Shown piece after piece: positions 33,731-44,886 of a DNA stretch of 64,000 nucleotides. Where the stretch lies: the NCBI RefSeq assembly GCF_963259705.1, contig NC_081841.1:119607033-119671032 (forward strand), read 5' to 3'. Numbering within the stretch: position 1 is the stretch's first letter; each line of letters begins with the position of its first letter. The notes beneath the pieces are model-generated. The model was not told the DNA's origin. It did not search any database and worked only from the letters and a program-made list of their open reading frames with translations. This DNA comes from Myotis daubentonii (taxonomy: Eukaryota > Chordata > Mammalia > Chiroptera > Vespertilionidae). The position numbers and the translations under genes were made by a program.

Positions 33731-34354
33731 CTAGAGGCCCAGTGCACAAAATTCAAGCACGAGGGTTGTGTGTCCCTCAGCCCTGCCTGCACGCTCCAAT
33801 CTGGGACCCCTCGGGGGATGTTCGACTGCCAGTTTAGGTCCAATCCCTAAACCAGCAGTCAGACATCCCTCTCACAATCCAGGACTGCTGGCTCCTAACT
33901 ACACGCCTGCCTGCCAGCCTGATCACCCCCTAACACTCCCCTGCCAGCCTGATTGACACCTAACTGCTCCCCTGCCGGCCCAATCACCCCCAACTGACCT
34001 CCCTTGCTAGCCCAATCACCCCCAACTGCCATACCCTGCTGGCCCAGTCCCCCAGCTGCCCTCCCCTGCAGTCCTGGTAGCCCCCAACTACCCTCCCCTA
34101 TTGGCCTTCTTGTGACATCGTGGGGGTGGCCATCTTGTGGCAGCCATCTTGTGATGATGTGGGGGTGGCCATCTTGTGATGATGTGGGGGTGGCCATCTT
34201 GTGATGACATGTGGGCAGCCATCTTGTGATGACATTGGCGGCCAACTTGTGATGACGCTAGGGTGTGAGGGTTAAGATGACATGGGGGCGGCCGTCTTGT
34301 GATTATGCGAGGGCATGAAGGTCAATTTGCATATTACCTCTTTATTATATAGGA
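33731..34354 (-). mobile_element. HeliBat-type Helitron
   Basis: The 3' end is CTAGAGGCCC with hairpin GCACAAAATTCAAGC. The 5' end is TTTGCATATTACCTCTTTATTATATAGGA, with a perfect octamer at 34325-34332. The interior is the same C-rich tandem repeat (CCCCAACTGCC) as unit 1 at 1964, followed by GCCATCTTGTG repeats. Confidence 0.93.
34115..34320. repeat. Tandem GGCCATCTTGTGATGA repeats (YY1-like motif array)
   Basis: Five exact GCCATCTTG motifs and two decayed ones lie about 16-28 bases apart. GCCATCTTG contains the YY1 core (GCCATNTT). The unit GATGATGTGGGGGTGGCCATCTTGT repeats almost exactly around 34155-34205. Confidence 0.75.
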
Positions 34355-34379
34355 TGGCTTGTGACACAGTCACATAATA

Positions 34380-34842
34380 ACCTATATAATAAAAGGGTAA
34401 TATGCAAATTGATCTTAACAGTAGAATGCCTGGGAATGACTGGTCACTATGACACACACTGACCACCAGGAGGCAGACACTCAATGCAGGAGCTGCCCCT
34501 CGTGGTCAGTGTGCTCCCACAAGGGGAGCTCTGCTCAGCCACAAGCCAGGCTGCCAGCTGCCAGCACAACAGTGGTGGCGGGAGCCTCTCTTGACTGCTC
34601 AGCAGCGCTAAGGATGTCCAACTGCAGCTTAGGCCTGCTCCCTGCTGGCAAGTGGAGATCCCCCAAGGGCTCCCGGGCTGCGAGAGGGATGTCTGACTGC
34701 CAGCTTAGGCCCGATCCCCCGGGGAGCGGGCCTATGCCAGCAGGTGGACATCCTCTGAGGGGTCCCAGACTGCGAGAGGGCACAGGACGGGCTGAGGGAT
34801 CCCCCGAGTGCACAAATTTTTTTTTGTGCACTGGGCCTCTAG
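34380..34842 (+). mobile_element. HeliBat-type Helitron, head-to-head with its neighbour
   Basis: 5' CCTATATAATAAAAGGGTAATATGCAAATTG (first T lost; octamer 34402-34409). 3' perfect hairpin GTGCACAAAAATTTTTTTTTGTGCAC-like with GGGCCTCTAG. It carries a CTCF-like palindrome at 34460-34508, one arm decayed. Cargo matches the inverse of 2530-2995. The 5' ends of this and the previous Helitron face each other 25 bp apart. Confidence 0.93.
34460..34508. promoter_or_regulatory. Decayed CTCF-like palindrome in a Helitron
   Basis: The plus arm TGACCACCAGGAGGCAGA has two mismatches to the CTCF core. The minus arm has a one-base deletion (CCCTCGTGGTCA). Position and spacing match the better preserved palindromes. 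Confidence 0.4.
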
Positions 34843-35195
34843 TGTCCAATAAGTATGTAAAACTGGACAAAATGTCAAATGTGGCATCATGTCTAACCCA
34901 TGCTTCTGTTGCATATCACCATTCCTTTTGGAAGTGAAGAACAAAGTTAATGAAGCAAAGCTATGACTTACACTTTGTTCACTGTCCCTTTCAGTTTGAA
35001 TTGTTCTAGTCATGGAAAGGGCAGAATAGCCAATACATTGTTTCTCTAATTTTTATTTTTAAAAATGAGGAAAGATGAAGAGATAGCATAATTAAAATCT
35101 TTATAGGTGGAGTCATCTCTGAGAGAGTGCATTATATTATATTCTTATATTCTTTTTAATACACAATTCTTAAAGATACACTGTATCTTACTAGA
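34843..35195. other. No recognisable feature
   Basis: Low-repeat AT-rich DNA; nothing identified. Confidence 0.45.
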
Positions 35196-35203
35196 AGCTA
35201 CAA

Positions 35204-35438
35204 CAGTGATGTCGAACCTATGACACGCGTGTCAGAGGTGACATGCAAACTCACTTTTTTGCTTGATTTTTCTTTGTTAAATGGCATTTAAATATATAAA
35301 ATAAATATCAAATATATAAGTCTTTGTTTTACTATGGTTGCAAATATCAAAAAATTTCTATATGTGACATGGCACCAGAGTTAAGTTAGGGTTTTTCAAA
35401 ATGCTGACACGCCGAGCTCAAAAGGTCCACCATCACTG
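35204..35438. mobile_element. Non-autonomous hAT element (235 bp)
   Basis: It begins CAGTGATGTCGAACCTATGACACGCG and ends CGAGCTCAAAAGGTCCACCATCACTG, giving terminal inverted repeats around CAGTGATG. An imperfect 8-bp duplication AGCTACAA / AGTTAGAA flanks it (35196-35203, 35439-35446). No coding capacity. Confidence 0.9.
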
Positions 35439-35446
35439 AGTTAGAA

Positions 35447-35817
35447 TATGAAATATTTTAACATGCAAATTTATATAAATTTCATTATAGTGAAAGGGTT
35501 TAGGCATAGTTGTGTGTGTGTGTTAAGCACTATATAAAAAATTCAATATCCATAGAAATTAAGTATAGTGTTCAAAATACTTGGGAACCTAGAATAAAAT
35601 ATAGTTCTACTTTAAATATTCTGGCATCTATAATAAAATAAAAACAGTTTAATATACTTAGCCTTCTTTTTAAAGTACAATGGATGTGACAAAACAATAC
35701 AAAGAATTTTCAAATGTCTGAAACAACCTCAATGAAGGGGGTGGCGAAAAAAGGTGTTGACCTAAGGGACTTTTGCAAATGAGTGGAGTCTGGAAGATTG
35801 AAAAAGGACTGTACATT
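35447..35817. other. No recognisable feature
   Basis: AT-rich sequence with a short (TG)n at 35511-35522. Nothing identified; the right part may be old L1 flanking the LTR. Confidence 0.4.
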
Positions 35818-36413
35818 TGCCGGGGTCCAACCCCAGCAGGTCCAGGGGTTCCCAAAGGCGTAGACGGAGTCGGCGAAGAAGGAATGACACGGAGACAGTG
35901 TTCAGTTGATCAGCAGCCTAGCCAGGATCTCCAGCCAAGTTCTGGTCTCCATCTCCAGAGAGGTTCTGCTTTTTATTGTCTTGTTACATCCGTATTTATC
36001 CCAGTTGATTTTAATCCTGTCAATTTCTATTACAAAGGTTAGGGCATTTCTTATCTCCATTCCAGGGAGTAAAGATTATGTAGCTTAAGCATGATTGTTT
36101 GTAGTGATTAACTACCCGCCTGGCACTTAGTTAAGGAGTTTCATCCCCTCCCTGACTTCAGGGAAAAATTCCTACCTAGGGAAACAACCTTTCTAGGAGA
36201 GGCATCCCCTCCCTGACTTCAGGGAAAAATTCCTACCTGGGGAAACAACCTTTCTCGGAGAGGTGACCTTGGTTAAAACACACAGCGCTAAGGGGAGCAA
36301 ACATATTAAGAAGAGTATGCTATATACGCCAGGTCCCTTGAAACATATGCTGTGCAGATGTTTCTTTCCTGCAGCGACTGTGTCAAGCAGCAAGGATGGA
36401 CCTGCTTCCGGCA
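35818..36413 (-). mobile_element. Solo LTR, betaretrovirus-like, family 2
   Basis: TGCCGG...CCGGCA ends with a perfect 6-bp duplication TACATT (35812-35817, 36414-36419). On the minus strand GATAAATA (35993-36000) precedes AATAAA (35972-35977) closely, as in betaretroviral LTRs. A 61-bp tandem duplication is at 36142-36202/36203-36263. It is homologous to 12379-13342 but lacks that copy's repeat expansion. No viral genes remain. Confidence 0.94.
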
Positions 36414-37689
36414 TACATTAACACTGTCCTGTAGTTGATAAAGTTGTTTCCAGGAGGGGGGTATGGATTAGCAATTCTGATACAGCTATTACATATATAC
36501 TAGAATTGAACAATTATGTAAATGGATGGCAAATGATGAGAGCCAGGTTTTTCACTGTTGAGGTAGAATTTTATAGATAAGCAAGGGAGGAGACTAAATA
36601 TGGATTAGAGTTGGAGACACCATTATAACTCATGTGGAGCTTAATATAGACACAGGTAGTCACATATAGAAATGTTTATAGATATGTGTATACACATGAA
36701 TTAGTATACACCTATATATTTCCTTGCTCTAGCATCTGAAAAGGCCTAGAAGCAACAACACCCCAGCAGTAAAGACTACCATATATCTAGTGCTCAGATC
36801 TTGTTTTTAATATCATTCTCCAATAAATGGAACCAAGGATCCTTGGAAAAATGGCTGATTCCAAGTTTGGAACAGGAAATAACACAAGATAACTTTAGAG
36901 CATCTTGTAGTGCCAGAAAGTAAGGAAGTCCTCAAACACAACAAAAAGCAAAACAAACAAACCCACAATGATGGAGATAAGTCAATGGAACACAAGAGCT
37001 GACTGAAAGAGCTCCCAATGGCCATGTTGGAACAATTTGAGCCACACATTAAATAAAGTAGTATTGGATTATAACCTAAAGTATAAAATAAATATTTATG
37101 AGTCCATACTGATATAAATTATTGATTGAATAAATAGGGGAGAAAAGAGAAATCTTCCATGCAAAATAATGTAAAAAACAATTATGTAGATATTCTGCCC
37201 TTAAGGAAATGGAGCATAACTCCCTACTCCTGAAGTGTGGGCTGCTCATAGTCACTTCCTTCTAAAGAGGACAACATGGGAAGGTCAATAAAAGATTAAC
37301 TTTACTGTTAGGATATCTGGCAAACACTACTTCAGCAAGGTGATCAAGGTCAACATCAATAGTGACAAATCACGTTGATCGTATGCACTTGATATAATGT
37401 GATAAGAATGATACTTTACCTGTGTGGTCTCCCTGCCCCAAAACCCATAGCCCCAGTTTAATTATGAGAAAAACATCAGACAAATCCCAATTGAGGGAGA
37501 GTCTACAAATATCTGTCCAATATGCCTCAAAACTGTCAAGGTCATAAAAAACAAGGAAAGTCTAATAAACTACCATTGCCAAGAGAAGCATACAGTAAGG
37601 AGATATGACAACTAAATATAATGTGTCATGGGTGAGGTCTTGGGAGACAAAAAGTAGATAAGGTAAAAATGTAGGAAATCGGGAGAGTA

Positions 37690-38010
37690 TTATGCTAAGT
37701 GAAATTAGCCAGTCAGAGAAGAACAAGTACCATATGATTTCACTCATATGTGGAATTCAATGAACAAACTGAACTAACAAGCAAAATGGAGATAGAGTCA
37801 TAGAGAGCAAGCAGACAGCTCTGGTAGGAGGGGTGCTGGAGCGGGTAGAGGGATTGAGCAAAAAAGAAAAAAAAGACAAAGAACTCATGGACCCGGATAA
37901 CAGTGTGGTGATTCTGGGAAAGAGGAGGGTAGAGATGGTAGAAGGTTTGGGGGGATAAGTGGTGATGGGAAAAATAAAATAAAATAAAATAAAATAAAAT
38001 AAAGAAAAAA
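37690..38010 (+). mobile_element. 5'-truncated L1 tail nested in the ancient L1
   Basis: L1 3' end beginning TATTATGCTAAGTGAAATTAGCCAG, with an (AAAAT)n tail at 37969-38003. Imperfect duplication of the host phrase around AGGAAATC (about 37665-37682 and 38009-38025) fits a retrotransposition event. Confidence 0.82.
37969..38003. repeat. (AAAAT)n microsatellite
   Basis: Seven tandem copies forming the tail of the L1 insertion just described. Confidence 0.9.
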
Positions 38011-38061
38011 ACTAAGGAAATCTGACTAAAGTATATGGACTTTAGTTTAAAATATTGGCTC

Positions 38062-38101
38062 GGAGCTCCAGTGGCGCAATTGGTTAGCGCGTGGTACTTA
38101 T
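38062..38101 (+). ncRNA. Retro-inserted 5' half of tRNA-Ile(UAU), pseudogene
   Basis: From 38065 the sequence is the 5' half of tRNA-Ile(UAU): acceptor 5' strand GCTCCAG, D arm GCGCAAT-GGTTAGCGC, anticodon 5' stem and loop ending ACTTATA, where the tRNA intron normally begins. Two differences from the usual vertebrate tRNA are C-to-T changes at CpG sites. The T arm and 3' half are absent. A perfect 13-14 bp duplication (T)AAAATATTGGCTC flanks it at 38049-38061 and 38102-38114. It cannot make a tRNA. Confidence 0.9.
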
Positions 38102-38262
38102 AAAATATTGGCTCAATCATTGTAATATTAATGCAATACATAATACTAATAGAATATATTAATAATAGGGAACTGGTAGTGAGTTATATAGGAACTGCAT
38201 TGTATCTTTAAATTATTTTCTGTATATATAAAACTGTTCTAAAAATGATTCTTTTTTTAAAA

Positions 38263-39519
38263 GGTAGGTGACTGGACATTAATAGCAAAAATCAAACTAA
38301 CAAACAATGGATGTATATGCTTAGTTTATATGCTTGGTTTCTTATTTTATCGTTTAAAATAAGAAAAAGATGTTAAAGTATATTGGAGAAATCTCATCTA
38401 GAAAATTTCATAGATTGCAATAGATGGAAATCCCTTCTATATATTCAGTTTTCCTAAGATACTATTGGTACAATAAATGTAGTAATTTGAATATTGTCAA
38501 TTTGCAATACCAAGGGGGATTGAGTATTATGAAATTAACTTCGGTACCTAATAGGATAAAGTTAAAGAAGAATTACTATGTTATATAAATGTCTGCTACT
38601 TAGGAGAGCCATCTCAATTTTAAATTTAGGGCAAATAATATATGATTTATTAGGTACTGGGTTTAGAGGCATTTTGCAGCAAATGCTTTACTTTATATAG
38701 CAATGTATTTATGGCTCAGTCAGACCTTTAGGGTTATGTGATAAAATTAGGCCTTTGTTTAGTGGAGTCAAAGATTATTTTTTGGCATGGTAGCTTGTTT
38801 TAAAGCTAGAAGGGCAGTACATGTGTATATACATGTGTGTGTACATGCCTACATGCTAACCTTAACTATGCAACACTGCAAACCAAGAAAAATGACTTAA
38901 ATTTAAATTAAAAAGGAATTTTTAAAACACACTGTTTTAGCTTTAGAAGAAAGCAATGCTGAAAAAAATCACTGATGTTTGCACATTTTGAATTTCACTC
39001 ACCAATTGCTTTTTATACCAGAAGCCTTTTGAAAGAGTGAAACTTTTTAACCAGAATTACCTGCTGCTCAGTATAGCTCCAATGGCAGAAGAAAATTTAT
39101 CATATTATGTCCTTTGATTTTCACAGATTTTGTTCAGAAGAGCTGGCAATGGGTTGGAATTTCACACTTCAGAAATACGTGGCTGGCCAAGGGTTATTTC
39201 TGGAGTTTTCTTTAAAGACTTATCTGTTTTTTAGATTATCTGTGTTCCTAAATAAAATTTCTTAGCCATTCCTTACCTGAATTGAGATATTTATATCTTT
39301 TTAAACTAAGACATTTTTAAAGTTAAAAGCTTCATTTTCTAGAATATCAAAAGATCAGCGTTAGTTGAATATCTGAAAGGGTTCTCTGTTGGTAGGCTTC
39401 TTGACTAATGACTGCTACATCATCTAAGTCACCTTCTTTCTTCATGGAACATGGTGATGTGAATCATAAAATATTAGACAGGAATTCTGCCCACAGGGGA
39501 TTCCTTTCTAAATCAGGTG
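38263..39519. other. Low-repeat stretch
   Basis: About 1.25 kb AT-rich, with no element or coding frame recognised. A short alternating TG/TA patch lies at 38820-38850. Confidence 0.5.
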
Positions 39520-39740
39520 ACTGAGGTGCTTGGCTCTGGAGTCAGAAAAACTTCAAGTCAGGAACCGGCCTGACTATGTGAACTTAGGCATGTTCTATTT
39601 CAACTGTCTACAGCTCAGTATAGGATGAAAGGAAGAATAGTGTCTAACTCACAGAGCTCTTTTTTTTATTGATGAGATAGTTTGTGCTGTGCTTTCAGAG
39701 CACGTAGTAAAATTAACTAAATGTCAGCTGTTTTCATCAG
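39520..39740 (+). repeat. MIR-type SINE
   Basis: It follows the MIR order: TGGCTCTGGAGTCAGA…, a CTATGTGAACTTAGGCATG core, and a CTCA…GATGAAA…CTAACTCACAGAG tail. It is highly diverged, as expected for this pre-placental family. Confidence 0.7.
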
Positions 39741-40650
39741 CATACTGTCATTTATGGAAAACATGCCAGGACCTACCTGAATAGTGCCATCAAGTATAAG
39801 GCTTCTAAAAGATCAGTTGGGCCTCATTTACTGAGGAGGCATACTAAAAAAGCCTCTGAGATTATGTGTTTATTAAATAAAAAAGAATGCATTTGCCAAA
39901 CAGTGCCAGTGCTTCTTTGGATCTTCACTTAAGAGAAAGCTTTGTCCCATAGACTCTCAGTATTCTATTTCTTACTTCTCTTCCCCAACCAGAAAAAGGC
40001 TCTAGAGCTCTTGGCACTGTGTTTGGATTTTGGGAATCTATGCTTTATGCCTGGGAGACCCTTATTCCTTTAAGTACTTAGCAAAAATTTTGGAAAACTC
40101 AACCATCCCGTGGCCCTGGAACCAGCCTCGGAGGCAGGAGTAGACCCATGGCACACTGCCCACCTCCTTAGCACTTGCTCCTTCAGGCATGGAGGCCCCT
40201 CTTCATCTCTGGGCCCAGCTGAGCAAGGTGACTATGAGTAAGCCACTAAGGTTTTCTGGCTTCCTCCTCTATAAGATGAGAAAACTGCAAAAGGTGAGGT
40301 GGATGGTCACATGCCTCTCCATCATTCTCTCAGATTCAATAAATTGTTAGACATACTAAGTAAAAATGACAGTCAATTGCCCCTAAGAGGCTTGCTTTCT
40401 CCATGAAAGCTCACTTGCTCTGCCACCTCAGGCTTTAGGTTGCTCTCTCTTAAAACTCTTAATGTATCTATCAGTGTGATTATGATACACAATTTTGTAG
40501 TTTCAGTGTATATTTCAGTTCTTAAGTCCTTTCATGAGTATAAACTGTATTTCCTCAGCAACACTGGAAGCTCTTTAAAGAAGGGATTTTACCTCCCTAA
40601 GGAGCCTTACCAAAAATGACATTCAGAATGAGCTTATAATTAGAATACTA
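39741..40650. other. Low-repeat DNA with a second probable MIR
   Basis: No gene recognised. At about 40205-40330 the order GTGACTATGAGTAAGCCAC…CTTCCTCCTCTATAAGATGAGAAAACTG is MIR-like. The rest holds nothing I can name. Confidence 0.5.
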
Positions 40651-41327
40651 TCTATATATATAAAAAACCAGCAACCATAACTGTCATAACGACTATAATG
40701 ACCGGTCGCTATGATGCCTACTGTGGCCAGTGAACTGGCCCAGTCAGGGGGTGGGGCTGGCTGGCCAACCTCACAGCCCCTCCCCACTGCCTGCCCATTC
40801 CTGATCAGACTCTCCCACCCTGAAAAAGAGCGGGCCTATGGCCAAACGTCCCCTTCCTTCCCCCAGGCCAGCCCTGTCCCTGATCAGTCAGCCCCACCAC
40901 AATAGGCCCGCAGCCCCTCCCCTCAGCTGGCCCACCCCTGACCACCCCACCATCCCAATAGGGGGAGGGGCTGGCTCGCCAACCTCCTGCAGCCCCTTCC
41001 TCCACCTGGCCCCACTCCAGATTGGTCCCCCCCACCACATCAGGGCCAGGTCCAGCTAGCCAACCACCCATGGCCCCTCCCCCAGGCTGCTGATTGGCAC
41101 CCTTACTCCATTCGGGGTGGGACCAGCTGGCCCACCACCCACAGCCCCCTCCCCATGGCCGGCACATCCCCCAATTGGCCCCCCAACCCCATTGGGGCAG
41201 CCCCTTCCCCCAGCTGGCCAACCTCCCACCATCTCTTCCTCCCAACAGGTCCAGCCCCAATTCGTCCTGATTGGGGCCAGGCCAGCCGGACCCCGCCTGT
41301 GCATGAATTTGTGCACTGGGCCTCTAG
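40651..41327 (+). mobile_element. HeliBat-type Helitron, complete
   Basis: 5' TCTATATATATAAAAAACCAGC and 3' hairpin (GTGCATGAATTTGTGCAC) with GGGCCTCTAG, flanked by A and T. The body is a degenerate C-rich repeat (CCAGCTGGCCAACC…CCCCTCCC) with no coding sequence. Confidence 0.94.
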
Positions 41328-41529
41328 TAACTTATAATTTATATGTATATAATTTATACTTATAATTATCTCTGTAGAACATAGCATTTAACATATATGA
41401 AATCTGATAGATTGACATGTAAATGCAATATGATTCTATACACATACATACACAAACATGCTTTTTTTTTGTTCTAAAGCACGTAAAAACACAAGGAGTC
41501 ATTGTTATTAAAATCTACAGCAGATGGTA

Positions 41530-41788
41530 CCACTGGCTGGTGTTTCTCAGTGGTTAGGGCATCCCCAAAGGGTCCTGGTTCAATTCCTGGTCAAGGGCAC
41601 ATACCTGGGTTGCAGGTTCACTCCAGGCCCTGGGTGGAATCTGGGGTGTGTGTAGGAGGATACCAGTCAATGTGTCTCTTTCACATCGATGTTTCTCCCT
41701 CTGTATCTCCCCCCACCCCCCACTCCCTCCCTCCTTTCCAAAAGCAATGGAAAAAATAACCTCAAGTGAGGATTAACAACAACAAAAA
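41530..41788 (+). mobile_element. Ves-related tRNA-derived SINE (older type)
   Basis: The head GCTGGTGTTTCTCAGTGGTTAGGGCAT and GGTTCAATTCCTGGTCAAGG is tRNA-like with A and B boxes. The body ends in an A-rich tail (AACAACAACAAAAAA). The duplication AATCTACAGCAGATGGTA / AATCTGTAGCAGATGGTA flanks it (about 41512-41529, 41789-41805). Confidence 0.92.
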
Positions 41789-41805
41789 ATCTGTAGCAGA
41801 TGGTA

Positions 41806-42361
41806 GTATGGTGTTATGTAGAAAATCAAGGTATTATTAGGTTTGACATTCAAATACTTCAAGAAACAACATATCATAGCCATGGAAATACTATGTACTT
41901 GGATAATATTATCTTTAATAAGAGTGTCAGCATGTGTCCAAGGAGATTGATGATCCATGTTCTCTCTATACCACTTTTATGTGGTGCTTAACTCAAATTG
42001 TCCTAAAATCCATATTGAGTATAATTGAACACTTCTAGGAATAAAAATGATACATTAAAATAGTCAGTGGCATAAATAACAACCTGATTTCCTTTTGCAA
42101 CAAAATGATAAAAGTACAGAGTGAATATTAAACAATTGGATTCAAGCTTTAAATTATTTGGAGCCCCTAATACTACTAGTCATATCAATGAAAAATACTG
42201 AGAGACACAAAACAGGATATTTAAAAATAAACTACTTATCAAGTGTTTCCTGTGTGGTTACAGTGTGGGTAACACGAGTTAGGCTACTGGGTACACCTTT
42301 GGATGCTCGGCAGCAGTGTGCATGTGTTCCTTCCCAGGTTCACTGGCTCAGGGTTTTCAAG
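41806..42361. other. No recognisable feature
   Basis: Low-repeat DNA upstream of a full-length L1 5' end. Nothing identified. Confidence 0.45.
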
Positions 42362-42708
42362 ATGGTGGCAGAGTAGGTAGCCAGAGCTACCATCTGTTAC
42401 AGATTTTAATAACATCCTCCCAGAACCACTCTGAAAACAGAACTAAAATGAGGAACATTCACCCTGAATTAACAACTGAAGACTAGCTGAAGAGGAGACT
42501 TTTAACAAGGAAGGGCAGAAACCACCTTAAAACTGGTAGGAAGGTAGAGTCACAAGAGGGGCTGGCCCAGCTCCCTGGGAAGCAGGCTGAAGATGAGGAG
42601 GAATATCTCTGTTGGGAGGGGGTGTTCCCTGAGAAGAACAAGGCCCGTACCCCATACTGGACTCCCCAGCTTGGAGCACCAAAGCCAGTAACAGCAGCCC
42701 ACATACAA

Positions 42709-43559
42709 TCTTATCTAATAAAGAGGGAATATGCAAATTGACCATCACATCGCAACGGTCAAGATGGCTGCGCCCACAGTGGAGGCAGGGATTCCATAAC
42801 ACAAGATGGCTGTGCCCACAGCAAAGGCCAAGTTCCCATAACAAGCCTTATCAAGCAACAGCAGGGACCTGACGGCGAACCTCAGGCCGCGCCCCCCCGC
42901 CTGGCCAGAGGACCCAACGCCACGCTCCCCTCCATGTGGGACTTGAAGGGGGACCTCAGGTTGCACCCCAGTCCGGCAGGGCTTGATGGGGGACCTCAGG
43001 CCACACACCATGTCCAGCGGGGGACCTCCGGCCACGCCACCCACCCTGGCATTGGCCAGGAAACCTGAGGGTGTGCTGGGGGACCTTAGGCTGCACTCCC
43101 AACCTGGCATGCGCCAGGGGACCTGAGGCTGTGACCCCCGCCCGGTGCCAGGCCGGGGTACATGAGGATGCACCTCCTTCCCAGCAGGGCTTGATTGGGG
43201 ACCTGAGACTGCGTCCCCAACCCTGCAAGGCTTGACAGGGGCCCTGAGGCTGTGCCCCCCCCCCTGGCAGGACTTGACAAGGGTGGGGTTGGCCGGGTCT
43301 GGATCTCGCCCAGTGCAGGTGGGGCTAGCTGGTTCTGGGTCTTGCATGATTTTGAGGTGCTGCGGGTGGGCAGGGATTTGACTCTGGGTCCTGCAGTGTG
43401 CCCCAGACTCTGACAGAAGAAAAATTTTCATATACATTTTACTATTTTTTTTCATCTCTGGCACTTTTATTATAGAGAAAGGGCAAATAGCAATATTAAA
43501 ATATTTCCTCTAATTAATCTTCTTTTACTGTGCATGAATTTTGTGCACTGGGCCACTAA
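42709..43559 (+). mobile_element. HeliBat-type Helitron in the L1 5' UTR
   Basis: 5' TCTTATCTAATAAAGAGGG with a perfect octamer at 42731-42738. 3' hairpin GTGCATGAATTTTGTGCAC and GGGCCACTAA, where CTAA is an allowed CTRR end. Two YY1-like AAGATGGCTG motifs follow the 5' end. Cargo is a degenerate 45-bp repeat (GGGGGACCTCAGGC). The last 80 bases match 56994-57083 inverted. Confidence 0.92.
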
Positions 43560-44886
43560 TCTAGCCATAAAAGGCAATGGGGCTTCTATCCACCAGGGCG
43601 AGGAAGAGCCTATTGGAGATAAAGCTAATTAAAAAACAAACAAACAAACAAAAACACAGCACAGAATTTTTGTTTGCAGCTGCTTACCTAAGGCTTCAGT
43701 GGAGGGAGTGTGGTGCAGATTGAAGTTGCCTGAGAAGAGGGTGGGGGAGGGAGGCATTGGGGAAGACATGGAAAAATGGAGGCTTGGAGACCTGTTATCA
43801 ATCATCCCTTGTCCCCCTAGTATACATTTTAGCATACATTTTAGTATACATTTTCCTTAGAGGCGTAAGTCTCTCCCAGCAGCAACAGCCACGGAAAAGG
43901 CAAATACACTGCCCTCAGAGATTCAGCTCACCCCACCATCAGGAATTCCACTTCCCCATCCTTAAGAATCCTGCCCACTGCACCCTACATCTCTATCCCT
44001 ACTGGGGAGGCAGCAGCAGAGGCCAAGCTAGGGTCTGGAGAGTCTCAGGGGGTGTCAGTGACTGGCTTTGGGGTGGGGCCATCACCCCATTATCACAGGA
44101 ACCTGTGTGGTGCTTGCCCCTCAACAATAGCTGATAGAAATTCCTGGCCTTCAGCAGACCCCACCAAACTGTACACGAGGGCTCCTCTCTACCAACGTCA
44201 GAGAAATATTCTGGGGAAGACCCAGACATTTTCTCCGGATGGGGGAACACACCCAACACTTATAATTTTTCCTGAAATGTGAACACCACCTCCCTCTCAT
44301 GGGATACCTATAGATCTCATCCTCCTGATTTCAGAGACAGCCTTTTCAGTGACCAAGTAAGGCAGCTGGCTGGTGGGCACAGACAGATGGAGGAGGACAC
44401 AGGAGTGCCTTTTGATGTTTGCTGACCCACCCCTGGACCCTATGCTTCAAACAAGCTAGCCTTAGAACACACCTTGGACCTTCCTGCATGCAGCCAAACC
44501 CTATGGAGCCAGCCACAAACTGTGGATAGTTTGAAGCTTGAACAGGTTGCTGAGAAGTAAATGTGGACAGCTTCTGGCAGTGGTTAGTGCCAAAGTAACT
44601 TCCAGGAGACCCAGAAATGGCACACAAAACAGTCAACCTTAATTAACATAAGAGTAGGATTTTAAGGGAGCTCATAGGAAGTACTAAACTCTGCCAAGAT
44701 GAATTCTATTTAGCTTTCTTCTTTTTTTGCACTATTTTTTTTATTGCTTTGTTATTGTTTTTGTTTCTTTTTTCTTTCATATCTCTTTTCTTATTCTATT
44801 TTTTGTCTTTTTTATTCTTAAACTATTTTTTCCTTTTCATATTTTTCTTTTATATTTTCTTTTATACTGGTTTACTTTTCCAAATA

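Larger units (their letters stand above)
36420..38262 (+). mobile_element. Ancient L1 3' UTR (L1ME-like)
   Basis: It contains the recognisable old-L1 3' UTR phrases CTCCTGAAGTGTGGGCTGC, AGGTCAACATCAATAGTGA and CAAAACTGTCAAGGTCAT, and ends with …AAACTGTTCTAAAA. Two younger insertions interrupt it: an L1 tail and a tRNA half. The left boundary is approximate. Confidence 0.75.

Noticed and set aside
36420..37680. Conserved non-coding host sequence
   Set aside because: Its phrases match the 3' UTR of an ancient L1 family.
38065..38102. Functional tRNA-Ile gene
   Set aside because: Only the 5' half is present; there is no T arm (B box), intron or 3' acceptor strand.
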